Source of the DNA: Bacillus sp. BA3
GTDB taxonomy: Bacteria > Bacillota > Bacilli > Bacillales > DSM-1321
Length of the DNA stretch: 64,000 nt
Assembly (NCBI GenBank): GCA_002835675.1
Contig: PIZR01000007.1
Location: 80,287 to 144,286, forward strand
Reading direction: 5' to 3'
Shown here: positions 27,429 through 35,920 of the stretch, in pieces
How positions within the stretch are numbered: the first letter of the stretch is position 1
Layout: every line of letters begins with the position of its first letter
Translations under genes and position numbers: made by a program
The notes under the pieces: generated by a model
Databases searched by the model: none
Seen by the model: only the letters and a program-made list of their open reading frames with translations
What the model was told of the DNA's origin: nothing

Positions 27429-28124
27429 TTACTTTTGACCGTAATAAGCATATTTTCCATGTTTTCGTAAATAGTGTTTATCCAAAATATTTTGTGGTAA
27501 TTCTTTTGCAAAATGATTTAAATCCCGTGTAAATAAATTCATTTTCGAAACTTCATCCAACACCACACTATTCATTACGGCGGATTTTGCATCTTTGCCC
27601 CAAGTAAACGGACCATGACCATGAAGTAAGACACCAGGAACGGCTAAAATGTCTAACCCACGCTCTTCAAATGTTTCGATAATTAACTTCCCAGTCTCCA
27701 CTTCGTACCCACGATCAATCTCCTCTTGTGTTAGGTAGCGGGCACATGGGACGGATCCGTAAAATGTGTCTGCATGAGTGGTCCCCATCGCTGGAACATC
27801 AAGGCCTGCTTGAGCCCAGATTGTCGCCCAAGTTGAATGAGTATGTACAATGCCCCCGATTTCTTGGTAATACTTATAAAGTACTGCGTGAGTCGCTGTA
27901 TCTGATGAAGGCCTCAACTCTCCTTCAACAACATCGCCATCTAAATCAACAACGACCATATCACTGGCTTTCATCGTTTCGTAATCAACACCACTAGGTT
28001 TGATAACAAATAAACCGCTTTCACGATCAATTGCACTTGCATTTCCCCATGTATATTTCACGAGTCCATATTTAGGCAAGTCCAAATTTGCTTGAAATAC
28101 CTCTTCTTTCAGTTGTTCTAACAC
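27429..28124 (-). CDS. araD: L-ribulose-5-phosphate 4-epimerase
   Basis: Zn2+-dependent class II aldolase-family epimerase that makes D-xylulose 5-phosphate; 231 residues. Zinc and phosphate sites are visible: [51 protein letters not shown] (His-Thr-His), [13 protein letters not shown] and [11 protein letters not shown]. The start is GTG 28124, with GGAGGG 7 nt upstream. It sits 22 bp after the kinase gene, so it is co-transcribed. Confidence 0.96.
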   Translation of the reverse strand: MLEQLKEEVFQANLDLPKYGLVKYTWGNASAIDRESGLFVIKPSGVDYETMKASDMVVVDLDGDVVEGELRPSSDTATHAVLYKYYQEIGGIVHTHSTWATIWAQAGLDVPAMGTTHADTFYGSVPCARYLTQEEIDRGYEVETGKLIIETFEERGLDILAVPGVLLHGHGPFTWGKDAKSAVMNSVVLDEVSKMNLFTRDLNHFAKELPQNILDKHYLRKHGKYAYYGQK

Positions 28125-28146
28125 GTCAATCCCTCCAGTTTTCCAC

Positions 28147-29757
28147 TCATAACATCAAATTGTCTACAGCGGCCTGCTCAATCACTAAACCCTTCCTGTA
28201 TCTTTCAATAAATGCTTCAAATCCTTTAACATCTACTTGATCAGGATAAATTTCTTGTCCATCAACCTCTTCGAATACTTTTTTGTCGAGGAAGTCTTCT
28301 AAACTTTCTTTTTGATCTTTATTCATCATGTAAGATGCAAGAATCGCCATTCCCCACGCGCCGCCTTCTCCTGCTGTTGACATAACTGATACTGGAGTAT
28401 TCATTGCAGCCGCAACAATTTTTTGTCCAACAAGAGGGGTTTTAAATAAACCACCGTGAGCCAAAATACGATCAATTGCAACATTTTCTTCTTTTGTCAA
28501 AATACCCATTCCGATTTTCAAAGCACCGAAAGCAGTAAAAAGGTGAGTCCGCATAAAGTTTGCTAAATTGAATTGACTCTCAGGTGAGCGAACAAATAAT
28601 GGTCGCCCTTTTTCTAATCCTGTGATATTTTCACCAGAGAAATAACCGTAGCTAAGCAAACCGCCACCATCTGGATCCGCTTCCAAAGCCTTATTCAACA
28701 TTACTTCAAATAATTTATTTATATCAACCTTTTGTCCCATTGCCTCAGAAAATTCACTGAACAATCCCAGCCAAGCATTCAGATCACTTGAACAGTTATT
28801 CGCGTGAACCATTCCAACGAGACTTCCGTTTGGTGTAGTTACCAGATCAATTTCTGGATAAACTTTTGAAAGTTCTTTCTCTAGTACAATCATCGCAAAA
28901 ACGGAAGTTCCTACTGAGATGTTTCCGGTACGTTTCCTCACACTATTCGTAGCAACCATTCCAGTCCCCGCATCGCCTTCCGGTGGACAAATTGGAGTGC
29001 CTGGTTGTAAATTTCTTGATCTATCCAGGATTTTCGCTCCAATTTCGGTTAATTCACCCGCCTGCTCGCCTGAAATGTAGACTTTAGGAAGAATCTCTTT
29101 TAGCTTCCAAGGATAACCTTTCGTCGCAATTAAATCGTTAAACTGCTTGACCATTGATTCATTGTAATCTTGAGTTGATTCATCAATTGGGAACATGCCT
29201 GAAGCATCTCCAATGCCAATTGCTTTATTACCAGTCAATAACCAGTGAATGTATCCAGCCAAAGTCGTAATACAATCAATGCGAGGCAAATGTTTCTCTT
29301 CATTTAATATTGCTTGATAAAGGTGAGCAATACTCCATCGTTCAGGAATATTAAATTGAAATTGATCAGTTAGTTCTTTTGCTGCAACACCTGTTGTTGA
29401 GTTACGCCAAGTTCGAAACGGAACAAGTAGCTCCCCTGTACTGTCAAAAGCCATATACCCATGCATCATTGCAGAAAATCCAATTGAACCTATTTTTCGA
29501 ATGGTAATTCCGTAATTTCGTTCAACTTCTTGCTTCATTTCACTATAAGCTGTTTGCAGACCTGTGATAATATCCACTAAGTTGTACGTCCAAATTCCAT
29601 CTTCCAATAGGTTCTCCCACTCATAACTTCCAGATGCGATAGTTTCATGTTCATTATCAATCAACACCGCTTTAATACGAGTGGATCCAAATTCGATTCC
29701 AAGTGAAGTTTCTCCCCCGGTAATCGCTTGTTTAATTTTTAATATATTCGTTTGCAC
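28147..29757 (-). CDS. araB: FGGY-family kinase, ribulokinase of the ara operon
   Basis: Carbohydrate kinase of 536 residues placed first in the ara operon, so almost certainly phosphorylates L-ribulose. The FGGY fold is seen in [16 protein letters not shown] (phosphate 1), [52 protein letters not shown] and [15 protein letters not shown]...[13 protein letters not shown]. It is not the B. subtilis-type AraB (which begins YTIGVDFGT and is longer) but the other lineage found in clostridia and lactic acid bacteria, often labelled xylulokinase. The start is GTG 29757 behind AAGGGGG. Confidence 0.82.
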   Translation of the reverse strand: MQTNILKIKQAITGGETSLGIEFGSTRIKAVLIDNEHETIASGSYEWENLLEDGIWTYNLVDIITGLQTAYSEMKQEVERNYGITIRKIGSIGFSAMMHGYMAFDSTGELLVPFRTWRNSTTGVAAKELTDQFQFNIPERWSIAHLYQAILNEEKHLPRIDCITTLAGYIHWLLTGNKAIGIGDASGMFPIDESTQDYNESMVKQFNDLIATKGYPWKLKEILPKVYISGEQAGELTEIGAKILDRSRNLQPGTPICPPEGDAGTGMVATNSVRKRTGNISVGTSVFAMIVLEKELSKVYPEIDLVTTPNGSLVGMVHANNCSSDLNAWLGLFSEFSEAMGQKVDINKLFEVMLNKALEADPDGGGLLSYGYFSGENITGLEKGRPLFVRSPESQFNLANFMRTHLFTAFGALKIGMGILTKEENVAIDRILAHGGLFKTPLVGQKIVAAAMNTPVSVMSTAGEGGAWGMAILASYMMNKDQKESLEDFLDKKVFEEVDGQEIYPDQVDVKGFEAFIERYRKGLVIEQAAVDNLML

Positions 29758-29771
29758 GTTAATCCCCCTTC

Positions 29772-29785
29772 TGTCAGCGCTTTCA
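29772..29785. promoter_or_regulatory. CcpA cre site of the ara operon
   Basis: TGTCAGCGCTTTCA fits the consensus TGWNANCGNTNWCA at every position. It lies between the promoter and the kinase start, where CcpA would block elongation. Confidence 0.8.
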
Positions 29786-29819
29786 ATAAAAGGAGGCGCT
29801 TAAATGTATTAACAACCAT

Positions 29820-29848
29820 ATTATATTTTTTGTACGTACATTTGTCAA
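29820..29848 (-). promoter_or_regulatory. Sigma-A promoter of the ara operon with AraR box in the spacer
   Basis: On the minus strand TTGACA (29843-29848) and TATAAT (29820-29825) are separated by exactly 17 bp, an ideal promoter. The spacer contains the palindrome TGTACGTACA (29831-29840), core of the AraR operator ATTTGTACGTACAAAT, so AraR binding would exclude RNA polymerase. Confidence 0.85.
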
Positions 29849-30094
29849 CGGTTTATATTATTTATACTTACAACTTTAAGACGAAATACTCCATCCTCAC
29901 CTTAAAGTCATAAATTTGTATTAAAGGAAGTTATACGACATGAAATAAAAAGGTAAATAGGGGGGATTTATAACTTTATACAAAAAATAAGATGATTTGT
30001 TTTAATTCATTCAAAGTTATGTTAAAATATGTCCGCACAAATATTTTAAGCGCATAAATTAGAATGCAAACAACTATGAAAGAAGTGAGGTTTA

Positions 30095-31183
30095 ATGAAA
30101 CCAAAGTATCAGGTAATCATTGATGATTTAAAAAATAAAATCCTTACAGGTGAATATAGTGTAGGCGAACAAATTCCTACTGAATCCGTCATGCAAGAAA
30201 TGTACAACGTTAGCCGACACACAGTACGAAAGTCCATTTTAGAATTATCAAACGAGGGATTCTTGAGAAGTGAAAAAGGATCTGGCACATATGTTAGTAA
30301 CCAATATCAATCATCTGGTGGCAATTCCAAAAATAAAACGATCGGTGTTATCACGACCTACATTTCTGATTACATTTTCCCTTCTATTATCCGCGGAATT
30401 GAAAGAAGATTGAATGAAGATAATTATTCGTTACTATTAGCCAGTACAAATAATGATGTCGAACAAGAAAAAAAAGCCTTGGAAATGATGTTGTCATTTG
30501 GCGTGGATGGTTTGATCATTGAACCTACAAAAAGCAATCTATACAATCCCAACATCGCTTACTACCTATTGTTTAAGGAACAAGAGGTTCCATTCATCAT
30601 GATCAACGCTTATTATGAAGAATTAGAGGTTCCTTTCTTTTGCCTGGATGATGTGCAGTCAAGCTACCTCGCAACAAAAGAACTGATTTCGAAAGGACAC
30701 ACCCAAATTGGAATAATTTCGAAAATGGATGATTTACAAGGAAAGTATCGAATGAAGGGATATATAAAAGCACTTGGAGAAGCCAAATTACGCTTTCAAC
30801 CAGAGCAATTGCTTTCGTATACTACAGAAACGAAGCTAGACCTATACACAAACTTGAAAGAGTTCCTAAATGAAAATAGAGACGTGTTGACTGCCATTGT
30901 TTGCTATAACGACGAGGTAGGGTTGGAAGTAGCAAATGTATGCAGACAACTTGATATTTCTATTCCCGAACAATTATCGATTATTGGCCAGGACAATTCT
31001 TATATTGCGAAAAATGCTAATATCAAACTAACGACATTGACACACCCACAAGAACAAATGGGACATGATGCAGCTGATTGGGTCATTAAGAAATTACAAG
31101 GAAAGAAGGATTTACCAAACGAAACCTATTATCAACCAGTGTTAATTGAAGGCGAAACTGTCAAAGAGTTAGACATACAATAA
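30095..31183 (+). CDS. araR: Arabinose-responsive repressor AraR
   Basis: Repressor of arabinose genes, released by L-arabinose; 362 residues. The N-terminal GntR-type winged helix (about 1-70) carries QIPTESVMQEMYNVSRHTVRKSILELSNEGFL. The C-terminal LacI/GalR-type sugar-binding domain follows from about 85 (KTIGVITTYISDYIFPSIIRGIE; PFFCLDDVQSSYLATKELISKGH; IVCYNDEVGLEVANVC). GntR plus LacI fusion is the diagnostic AraR architecture. Divergent from the ara operon, whose promoter contains the AraR box. AGAAGTGAGG lies upstream of ATG 30095. Confidence 0.95.
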   Translation: MKPKYQVIIDDLKNKILTGEYSVGEQIPTESVMQEMYNVSRHTVRKSILELSNEGFLRSEKGSGTYVSNQYQSSGGNSKNKTIGVITTYISDYIFPSIIRGIERRLNEDNYSLLLASTNNDVEQEKKALEMMLSFGVDGLIIEPTKSNLYNPNIAYYLLFKEQEVPFIMINAYYEELEVPFFCLDDVQSSYLATKELISKGHTQIGIISKMDDLQGKYRMKGYIKALGEAKLRFQPEQLLSYTTETKLDLYTNLKEFLNENRDVLTAIVCYNDEVGLEVANVCRQLDISIPEQLSIIGQDNSYIAKNANIKLTTLTHPQEQMGHDAADWVIKKLQGKKDLPNETYYQPVLIEGETVKELDIQ

Positions 31184-31185
31184 CC

Positions 31186-31410
31186 TTAGTGTGTGATGCC
31201 TATAGGCTCCACTCCCACAATGGCTGCCTCCATCCATTTTATTAAACCAACAAATCCATCTTCATTATTTTCAAATGCTAATGGGTCTACGATTACAATT
31301 CCACGGGAATTCACTGCCCTAGCCACATGTAATTGTTGGGCAATATCCACTCTAACAATATGGTATTTATCGGAAATTCTCTCGATTAGTTTGTTTATCT
31401 TGCATTTTAA
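31186..31410 (-). pseudogene. IS110-family transposase, N-terminal remnant
   Basis: A 74-codon frame contains VDIAQQLHVARAVNSRGIVIVDPLAFENNEDGF, matching the start of the DEDD catalytic domain of IS110 transposases (the first Asp is in VDIA). The start codon region is out of frame (ATG near 31405) and the protein stops after GVEPIGITH, without the rest of the catalytic core or the C-terminal serine domain. The end lies 2 bp from the araR stop. Confidence 0.65.
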
Positions 31411-31420
31411 ACTTTATATT

Positions 31421-31490
31421 AGGGTTCCTCCTAGGGTTTTGGGTTAGAGTGATGTCGTACTCCTATCTTACTGAGGAGCCCTATTTTTTT
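31421..31490 (+). terminator. Long-loop hairpin downstream of araR
   Basis: AGGGTTCCTC (31421-31430) pairs, with one G-T, with GAGGAGCCCT (31473-31482) and is followed by T7. The DNA is also the expected position of the IS110 noncoding end, so its role is ambiguous. Confidence 0.45.
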
Positions 31491-31510
31491 CAAAGCTGAA
31501 AAATGACGAA

Positions 31511-31598
31511 CTTCAGGAATGCTAACCTGTTCCATAAGAAAAAGGCTGCCTCAGCAACCTCCCTTTTTGAAGTATGCACTTCTATTAGTTCAGTAAGG
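31511..31598. repeat. Short dispersed repeat, copy A
   Basis: Contains AGGAATGCT, CATAAGAAAAAGGCTGCC, TCAGCAACCT and ATTAGTTCAGTAAG, sharing blocks with 42571-42650, 44961-45002 and 61751-61810. AT-rich with a small hairpin and no coding function. Confidence 0.5.
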
Positions 31599-31686
31599 AT
31601 GTATGGGTTCTTGGAAGTATTTTAATAAAACAAGTATCATCTAAGGAAATTGGAACAAATATTATAACTGTTCCAAACCAAATGAG

Positions 31687-31863
31687 GTGGCTAAACGAAC
31701 AGTAGAAATTGCTTCTTCGCCAATTATGGCTAATGTAACCTACAATGAGAAAAGTATCTACATTGAGCACGTAGATGAACAAAATGGAACAGCTACAATC
31801 CATTCCGTTGATTATCCAAATAAAAAACAGAGTGTTTCTGTAACCAGCTTAAAAGAACAGTAA
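31687..31863 (+). CDS. sspH: H-type small acid-soluble spore protein (SspH-like)
   Basis: A 58-residue frame that reads VAKRTVEIASSPIMANVTYN then IYIEHVDEQNGTATIHSVD and ends SVSVTSLKEQ. These blocks are the H-type SASP signature (spores, forespore-expressed). The only available start is GTG 31687, without a clear ribosome site; an ATG at 31682 is out of frame, so the 5' end may be damaged. No terminator is obvious. Confidence 0.7.
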   Translation: MAKRTVEIASSPIMANVTYNEKSIYIEHVDEQNGTATIHSVDYPNKKQSVSVTSLKEQ

Positions 31864-31982
31864 TTTGTCAATATTTCCTCAATACATTAATAAACTTCCA
31901 CCTTGGTTTGGTGGTTTCATGTTGTTAGATTAAGTTCATTGACCATCTTCTTTAACAATCTTTCCCCTTGTTTAAGTCTACA

Positions 31983-32268
31983 CTATATCTCTTTGCCACC
32001 TCTTTGCTGGCGGATTTCTGGTTTTACCCGCATTCCTCGACATTTTGTGAATAATATGATAGCAGATCCTGCTACTACGGTAACTAACGTAAACAACCCA
32101 TGTTGGCCTGTCATCATCAATACAGGAGCTAAACTAACAATTACGATATCAACCATTCCAATACCAACATAAGCAAGCGCATAATCAACTAGCGTTTTAC
32201 TTTTCCCTTCTGGATCTACGATACGTAAAAAGACAATTCCCATAGCTACTGTTCCAGCGCCCTACTTG
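31983..32268 (-). pseudogene. C-terminal fragment of an ESS-type glutamate:Na+ symporter
   Basis: After a TAG near 32269 an open stretch reads GAGTVAMGIVFLRIVDPEGKSKTLVDYALAYVG... LAPVLMMTGQHGLFTLV and ends GGKEI, the last two or three membrane segments of a glutamate symporter-like protein. Roughly three quarters of the gene is absent. Confidence 0.6.
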
Positions 32269-32321
32269 GAACGATTCAAGACGATTGGGATACATTATCC
32301 TCCTAAGAATAAAAAAATATA

Positions 32322-32765
32322 TTATATTGTGGCAGTCAACGGATTATGTTGCTTAATCTCTTGTATTGATAGATATATAGAATAGTTCCCATAATCGAGA
32401 ATTTTATTAAGAAAAAGATTCAATAGTTCTTGAGAGTTAACTTTTATTTTTAAATGGTAACAGCCTTCTCCCGATACTCGGTGAGCTTCAACTATCTCAT
32501 TTCTATCATTAATAAAACGTATAAATGAATCATGGTTTGCTGTTTTCATATAAATAATGACAAATGCTGTATAAGAAAGTCCTAATTTCATTTCATCGAC
32601 TATTAGAGAATAGGCTTTAATTACACCATTTTCCTCAAGTTTTTTAATACGATTTCCTACTGCTTGTCCCGTCATATGAATTTGTTCACCTAAGTCTTTC
32701 CATTGAATACGTGAATTTTCGGATAATAACCGAAGGATCTGAAAATCAATGTTATCAAGTTCCAT
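32322..32765 (-). CDS. Lrp/AsnC family transcriptional regulator
   Basis: A 147-residue regulator. The N-terminal HTH is DFQILRLLSENSRIQWKDLGEQIHMTGQAVGNRIKKLEENGVI (about 7-50). The C-terminal RAM ligand domain runs to the end (ahrvsGEGCYHLKIKVNSQE). Lrp-type proteins sense amino acids and bind as octamers. AAAGGAG lies 7 nt before ATG 32765. It faces away from the cysteine hydrolase gene across 119 bp, and is the likely controller of that gene. Confidence 0.9.
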   Translation of the reverse strand: MELDNIDFQILRLLSENSRIQWKDLGEQIHMTGQAVGNRIKKLEENGVIKAYSLIVDEMKLGLSYTAFVIIYMKTANHDSFIRFINDRNEIVEAHRVSGEGCYHLKIKVNSQELLNLFLNKILDYGNYSIYLSIQEIKQHNPLTATI

Positions 32766-32884
32766 AATAAACTCCTTTCACCATGAAATGCATTGATATA
32801 AAAGTATTTCATCAAAGTATCGATAGATTTCAATATATCATTTATCATTATATTGTACTAAAATTTTTTAAAGAGGTGGAAAAA

Positions 32885-33448
32885 ATGAGCACAGCTTTAA
32901 TCATTGTCGATATTCAAAATGACTATTTTCCAAATGGAAAGATGGAATTAAGCAACCCTGAAAAAGCAGCGGCTAATGCTGCTAAAGTTCTTGAATGGTT
33001 TAGACAGAATAACAAGGATAATATTTTTCATGTCCAGCATGTCGCAAGTGATCCAGGGTTAGGCTTCTTTCTTCCGAATACGGAGGGAGTTAAACTAAAT
33101 GAAGCTGTTCTACCATTAGAACACGAAAGCATTATCATAAAACATTTCCCTAACAGTTTTTTACAGACTGAATTAGAAAGCAGATTAAAAGATAAAGGAG
33201 TAACAAAGCTAGTGATTGTAGGTATGATGACGCATATGTGTATTGATGCCACAGTCAGAGCTGCAGTGGAACTAGGCTTTGAAACTACACTTATTGAAGA
33301 TGCATGTGCGACAAGAGACTTATCTTATCAAGATAAGGTCGTTCCAGCTGAACAGGTTCATTATTCGTTTGTCAGTGCACTTAACGGTATGTATGCCAAT
33401 GCAATTTCGACCGAGGATTTCCTGCAAAAAAAACTAACACAACCTTGA
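32885..33448 (+). CDS. Isochorismatase-family cysteine hydrolase
   Basis: Cytoplasmic hydrolase of 187 residues. The catalytic triad can be placed: Asp in ALIIVDIQNDYF, Lys in IIIKHFPNSFLQTEL and Cys in VGMMTHMCIDATVRAAVELGF, preceded by the cis-peptide region. Members include nicotinamidases and other amidases; the substrate is not evident. The start is ATG 32885 behind AGAGGTGG; the 34 upstream in-frame codons are not conserved in style. A terminator follows. Confidence 0.9.
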   Translation: MSTALIIVDIQNDYFPNGKMELSNPEKAAANAAKVLEWFRQNNKDNIFHVQHVASDPGLGFFLPNTEGVKLNEAVLPLEHESIIIKHFPNSFLQTELESRLKDKGVTKLVIVGMMTHMCIDATVRAAVELGFETTLIEDACATRDLSYQDKVVPAEQVHYSFVSALNGMYANAISTEDFLQKKLTQP

Positions 33449-33471
33449 AGCACCAATAATCTTTTATAAGT

Positions 33472-33504
33472 GGGAGTTTGTTTTAAAAACAAGCTCCCTT
33501 TTTT
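33472..33504 (+). terminator. Intrinsic terminator of the cysteine hydrolase gene
   Basis: GGGAGTTTGTTT pairs with AACAAGCTCCC (one G-T) and is followed by T6. Confidence 0.8.
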
Positions 33505-33536
33505 ACTGATGTTGTACTTGTTATCCAAGTTATATC

Positions 33537-33653
33537 ATGATGAATTACATGAAAACCGAGTTTTTCGTACATATTTGTTAGATATACTGATCATGCCTTT
33601 TATAAGCCAAACTATTCAAAAAAAGGTAAGAGCAAATATGTGCTCTTACCTTT
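33537..33653 (+). pseudogene. 3' remnant of a paralogue of the 15482-15754 gene
   Basis: The frame MMNYMKTEFFVHIC at 33537-33581 matches the end of the 15482-15754 protein (MMNYLKTEYDEHIC). The following DNA keeps the same hairpin (33622-33634 with 33641-33653) seen at 15810-15840. The first 75 codons are missing. Confidence 0.6.
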
Positions 33654-33673
33654 CTTCACTTTATTATTCACTG

Positions 33674-33952
33674 TTATTCTTCCTTGCCTGCTGCCATATT
33701 CATGTTCGCTTCGACATTCTCCTGGCTGATGGTGGTAAACGGTATATTGCGCTTTCCTGAGAAATTCTCAAGCAGGTCTTTGACATCAATTCCCGAGGAT
33801 GCCTTTAATGACTCCTGCAATGATGCCATTAAATCCGTAGCATATCCAGTCACTTTATTAGCCCCGCCATTCTTACCGCGTCCACCTGTATCCACTACAG
33901 TGATCTTGTCGATATTACTAAGCGGGCTTGCCACTTGTTTTGCTTTTTGTTC
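33674..33952 (-). pseudogene. floT: Flotillin FloT, C-terminal fragment
   Basis: The frame from just after a TAG (33953) reads EQKAKQVASPLSNIDKITVVD, TGGRGKNGGANKVTGYATDL and LQESLKASSGIDVKDLLENF. This is the C-terminal end of flotillin-like FloT/YuaG, a membrane-microdomain scaffold. About 420 upstream residues are absent here; a central piece of the same gene lies at 42177-42347. The 326 bp beyond (33954-34279) show nothing recognisable. Confidence 0.85.
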
Positions 33953-34279
33953 CTAAATATCTTACTTCCAATAACTATCCACAGAGGAAATGCTTACACC
34001 ATTTGATGAGGGGCTGTGTAGGAATTGATTACACCTATATTAATACCAGCATGTGAGGCACCAGGTTTATAGGATGATTCAAGATGAACTGGACTCATAA
34101 AAACACTAGAATTTTATTCGAAACAAATAAAGAGCTTTTTTGTGGATCAATAATCAGTATCATATAAACTAATGGTAGGTACTTTACCTATTCGGAAAAT
34201 GTAGATTCTGAATAAAAGAGTCATTTCTTATAAAAGAATGTATGTGTAATCATATGAAAGGTATCTACCAAGATGAGGT

Positions 34280-35836
34280 TCAATTAATCGGATCAAAATG
34301 TGTAACCTTCACATTCTTAAAGATCGCTTTGCCGCCCTCGGAGAAGAGAGTAATTCCTTTATCTTCAGCATGAGGGAATATTAAGTTTGAATAAGCAGCC
34401 TTTCCATCATCCACAAAAACTTCAATACTCGTTTTATCGACGAGAATCTTTAAATGAACCTTCTTCTTACTGACATCAAATGGTGCAGTACTTTCAACGA
34501 ACCGATTCGTTTCGTCAGGTTGATCTGTGAATAATCGATTGACATAAGAGTAATTTCCTTCTGCAGAAATGCCTACGTCAACGTGGTATTTTTGATCATC
34601 TGACTCCCTGAGCCTAAATCCTGCATTCTTAAAATCCGACCATGAGAGATCTGCCTCTATTTGATAGGCATCTCCTTTAACATCAAGTGTTTCCGAGCCA
34701 TCCACTTCGATTTCATCAAAAGAATTCGTTGAGCTTGTCAATTCTTTTAATGCTTCTGAAGGCTGTGAAGAAAGATAATACTTGTTCTCGCCTTCACGCT
34801 TTAGTTCAATTTGACGGACGATCGAATCCATTCCGTTAAACCCCTCTTTTAATGTCGGCGTATTGTCGGCGTAGGCCCAGTTATTCATCCAAGCGAGGGC
34901 ATAGCGCTTGTCTAATTTGTCACTTGCCTTGCCATCTTCAAACGTTACTCCGCCATACCAATCGAAACCGTAGTCTAGCCATTGCGGTTCATTGTTATCT
35001 GAAAGAAATTCTGTTCCATTAAACGTTCCTGTCCAGTATGCATAGGTGTTGGGTTTCCCTGCTGCTTTTCCGTTTGCACTGACGCCCAGCACCCACTTTA
35101 CTGTCCCGTCATCAGCGCGGATCTGGTAAAGGTCAGGGCACTCTAAAACTCCAATGTTCTTAGTGGAAAAACTGCTCGTATAGCGCCAATCTTTCAGGTT
35201 ATCAGACTCATAAAAACCTATTTTCGATCCTTCGGCCATGGTCATGACCCATTTTTGATTCGTGTTATCCCAGATGATTTTTGGATCTCTAAAATCCTTC
35301 GTTCCTGGATTTTTCATAATAGGCTCGTCACTATAAGAGGTAAACGTCTTTCCTTTGTCCGTACTGTACCACAGAAATTGTTCTTGTTTCTGGCCATCCT
35401 TAGAGGGTTGTGTTGCAATCGCCACAAAAGCGTCTTTCCCGAACCCAGCTGTATTTTGCTTGTCTACAACGACTGACCCTGTCCATGGATCCCCATTTTG
35501 ATTTGTATATTTGGGAATGGCAATTCCTTCATCCTTCCAGTGAATCAAATCTTTAGAGGTGGCATGTCGCCATTCTGTACCATTGCCATCCGGGTAATCT
35601 CCATTATAGAGGTAAAAATAATGATAATTTCCTTCATAGTAAATGGGCTTCTGTGGATCGTTTTTCCAATGATCAGGAGAAGTAAAATGATAGGCAGCCC
35701 GATATGAGTGCTTTTCTGCCTTATTTGGCGGATTAGCTTTTGTTTTATAAAATGAATGAATCAAAATTCCTGTGCTAATAACCATCCATAATCCAAGAAC
35801 GAATAATCCAACCATCTTATATTTCTTTTTGTTCAC
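34280..35836 (-). CDS. levB: Endolevanase LevB (glycoside hydrolase family 32)
   Basis: Hydrolyses levan into short fructans outside the cell. A 518-residue protein with an N-terminal signal anchor (GLFVLGLWMVISTGILIHSF). The five-bladed propeller has the nucleophile region SPDHWKNDPQKPIYYEGNYH, stabiliser FRDPKIIWD, and acid/base VLECPDLYQI, then a C-terminal beta-sandwich (about 370-518). It matches B. subtilis LevB (formerly YveB) throughout. The start is GTG 35836, with a weak GGTGAG. It follows sacB on the same strand across 85 bp, as in the B. subtilis sacB-levB operon. Confidence 0.92.
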   Translation of the reverse strand: MNKKKYKMVGLFVLGLWMVISTGILIHSFYKTKANPPNKAEKHSYRAAYHFTSPDHWKNDPQKPIYYEGNYHYFYLYNGDYPDGNGTEWRHATSKDLIHWKDEGIAIPKYTNQNGDPWTGSVVVDKQNTAGFGKDAFVAIATQPSKDGQKQEQFLWYSTDKGKTFTSYSDEPIMKNPGTKDFRDPKIIWDNTNQKWVMTMAEGSKIGFYESDNLKDWRYTSSFSTKNIGVLECPDLYQIRADDGTVKWVLGVSANGKAAGKPNTYAYWTGTFNGTEFLSDNNEPQWLDYGFDWYGGVTFEDGKASDKLDKRYALAWMNNWAYADNTPTLKEGFNGMDSIVRQIELKREGENKYYLSSQPSEALKELTSSTNSFDEIEVDGSETLDVKGDAYQIEADLSWSDFKNAGFRLRESDDQKYHVDVGISAEGNYSYVNRLFTDQPDETNRFVESTAPFDVSKKKVHLKILVDKTSIEVFVDDGKAAYSNLIFPHAEDKGITLFSEGGKAIFKNVKVTHFDPIN

Positions 35837-35870
35837 TTAAACTCACCACTTTTCTCTTTTAAAATAGAAA

Positions 35871-35901
35871 AAAGAAAATGCCAAGTTTTCCTGACATTTT
35901 C
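35871..35901 (-). terminator. Terminator-like hairpin between sacB and levB
   Basis: GAAAATG/CATTTTC stem (35874-35880 with 35895-35901), with a T-rich minus-strand tail. Probably partial, allowing read-through into levB. Confidence 0.5.
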
Positions 35902-35920
35902 TTTTTCTTTTCACTGGTAA

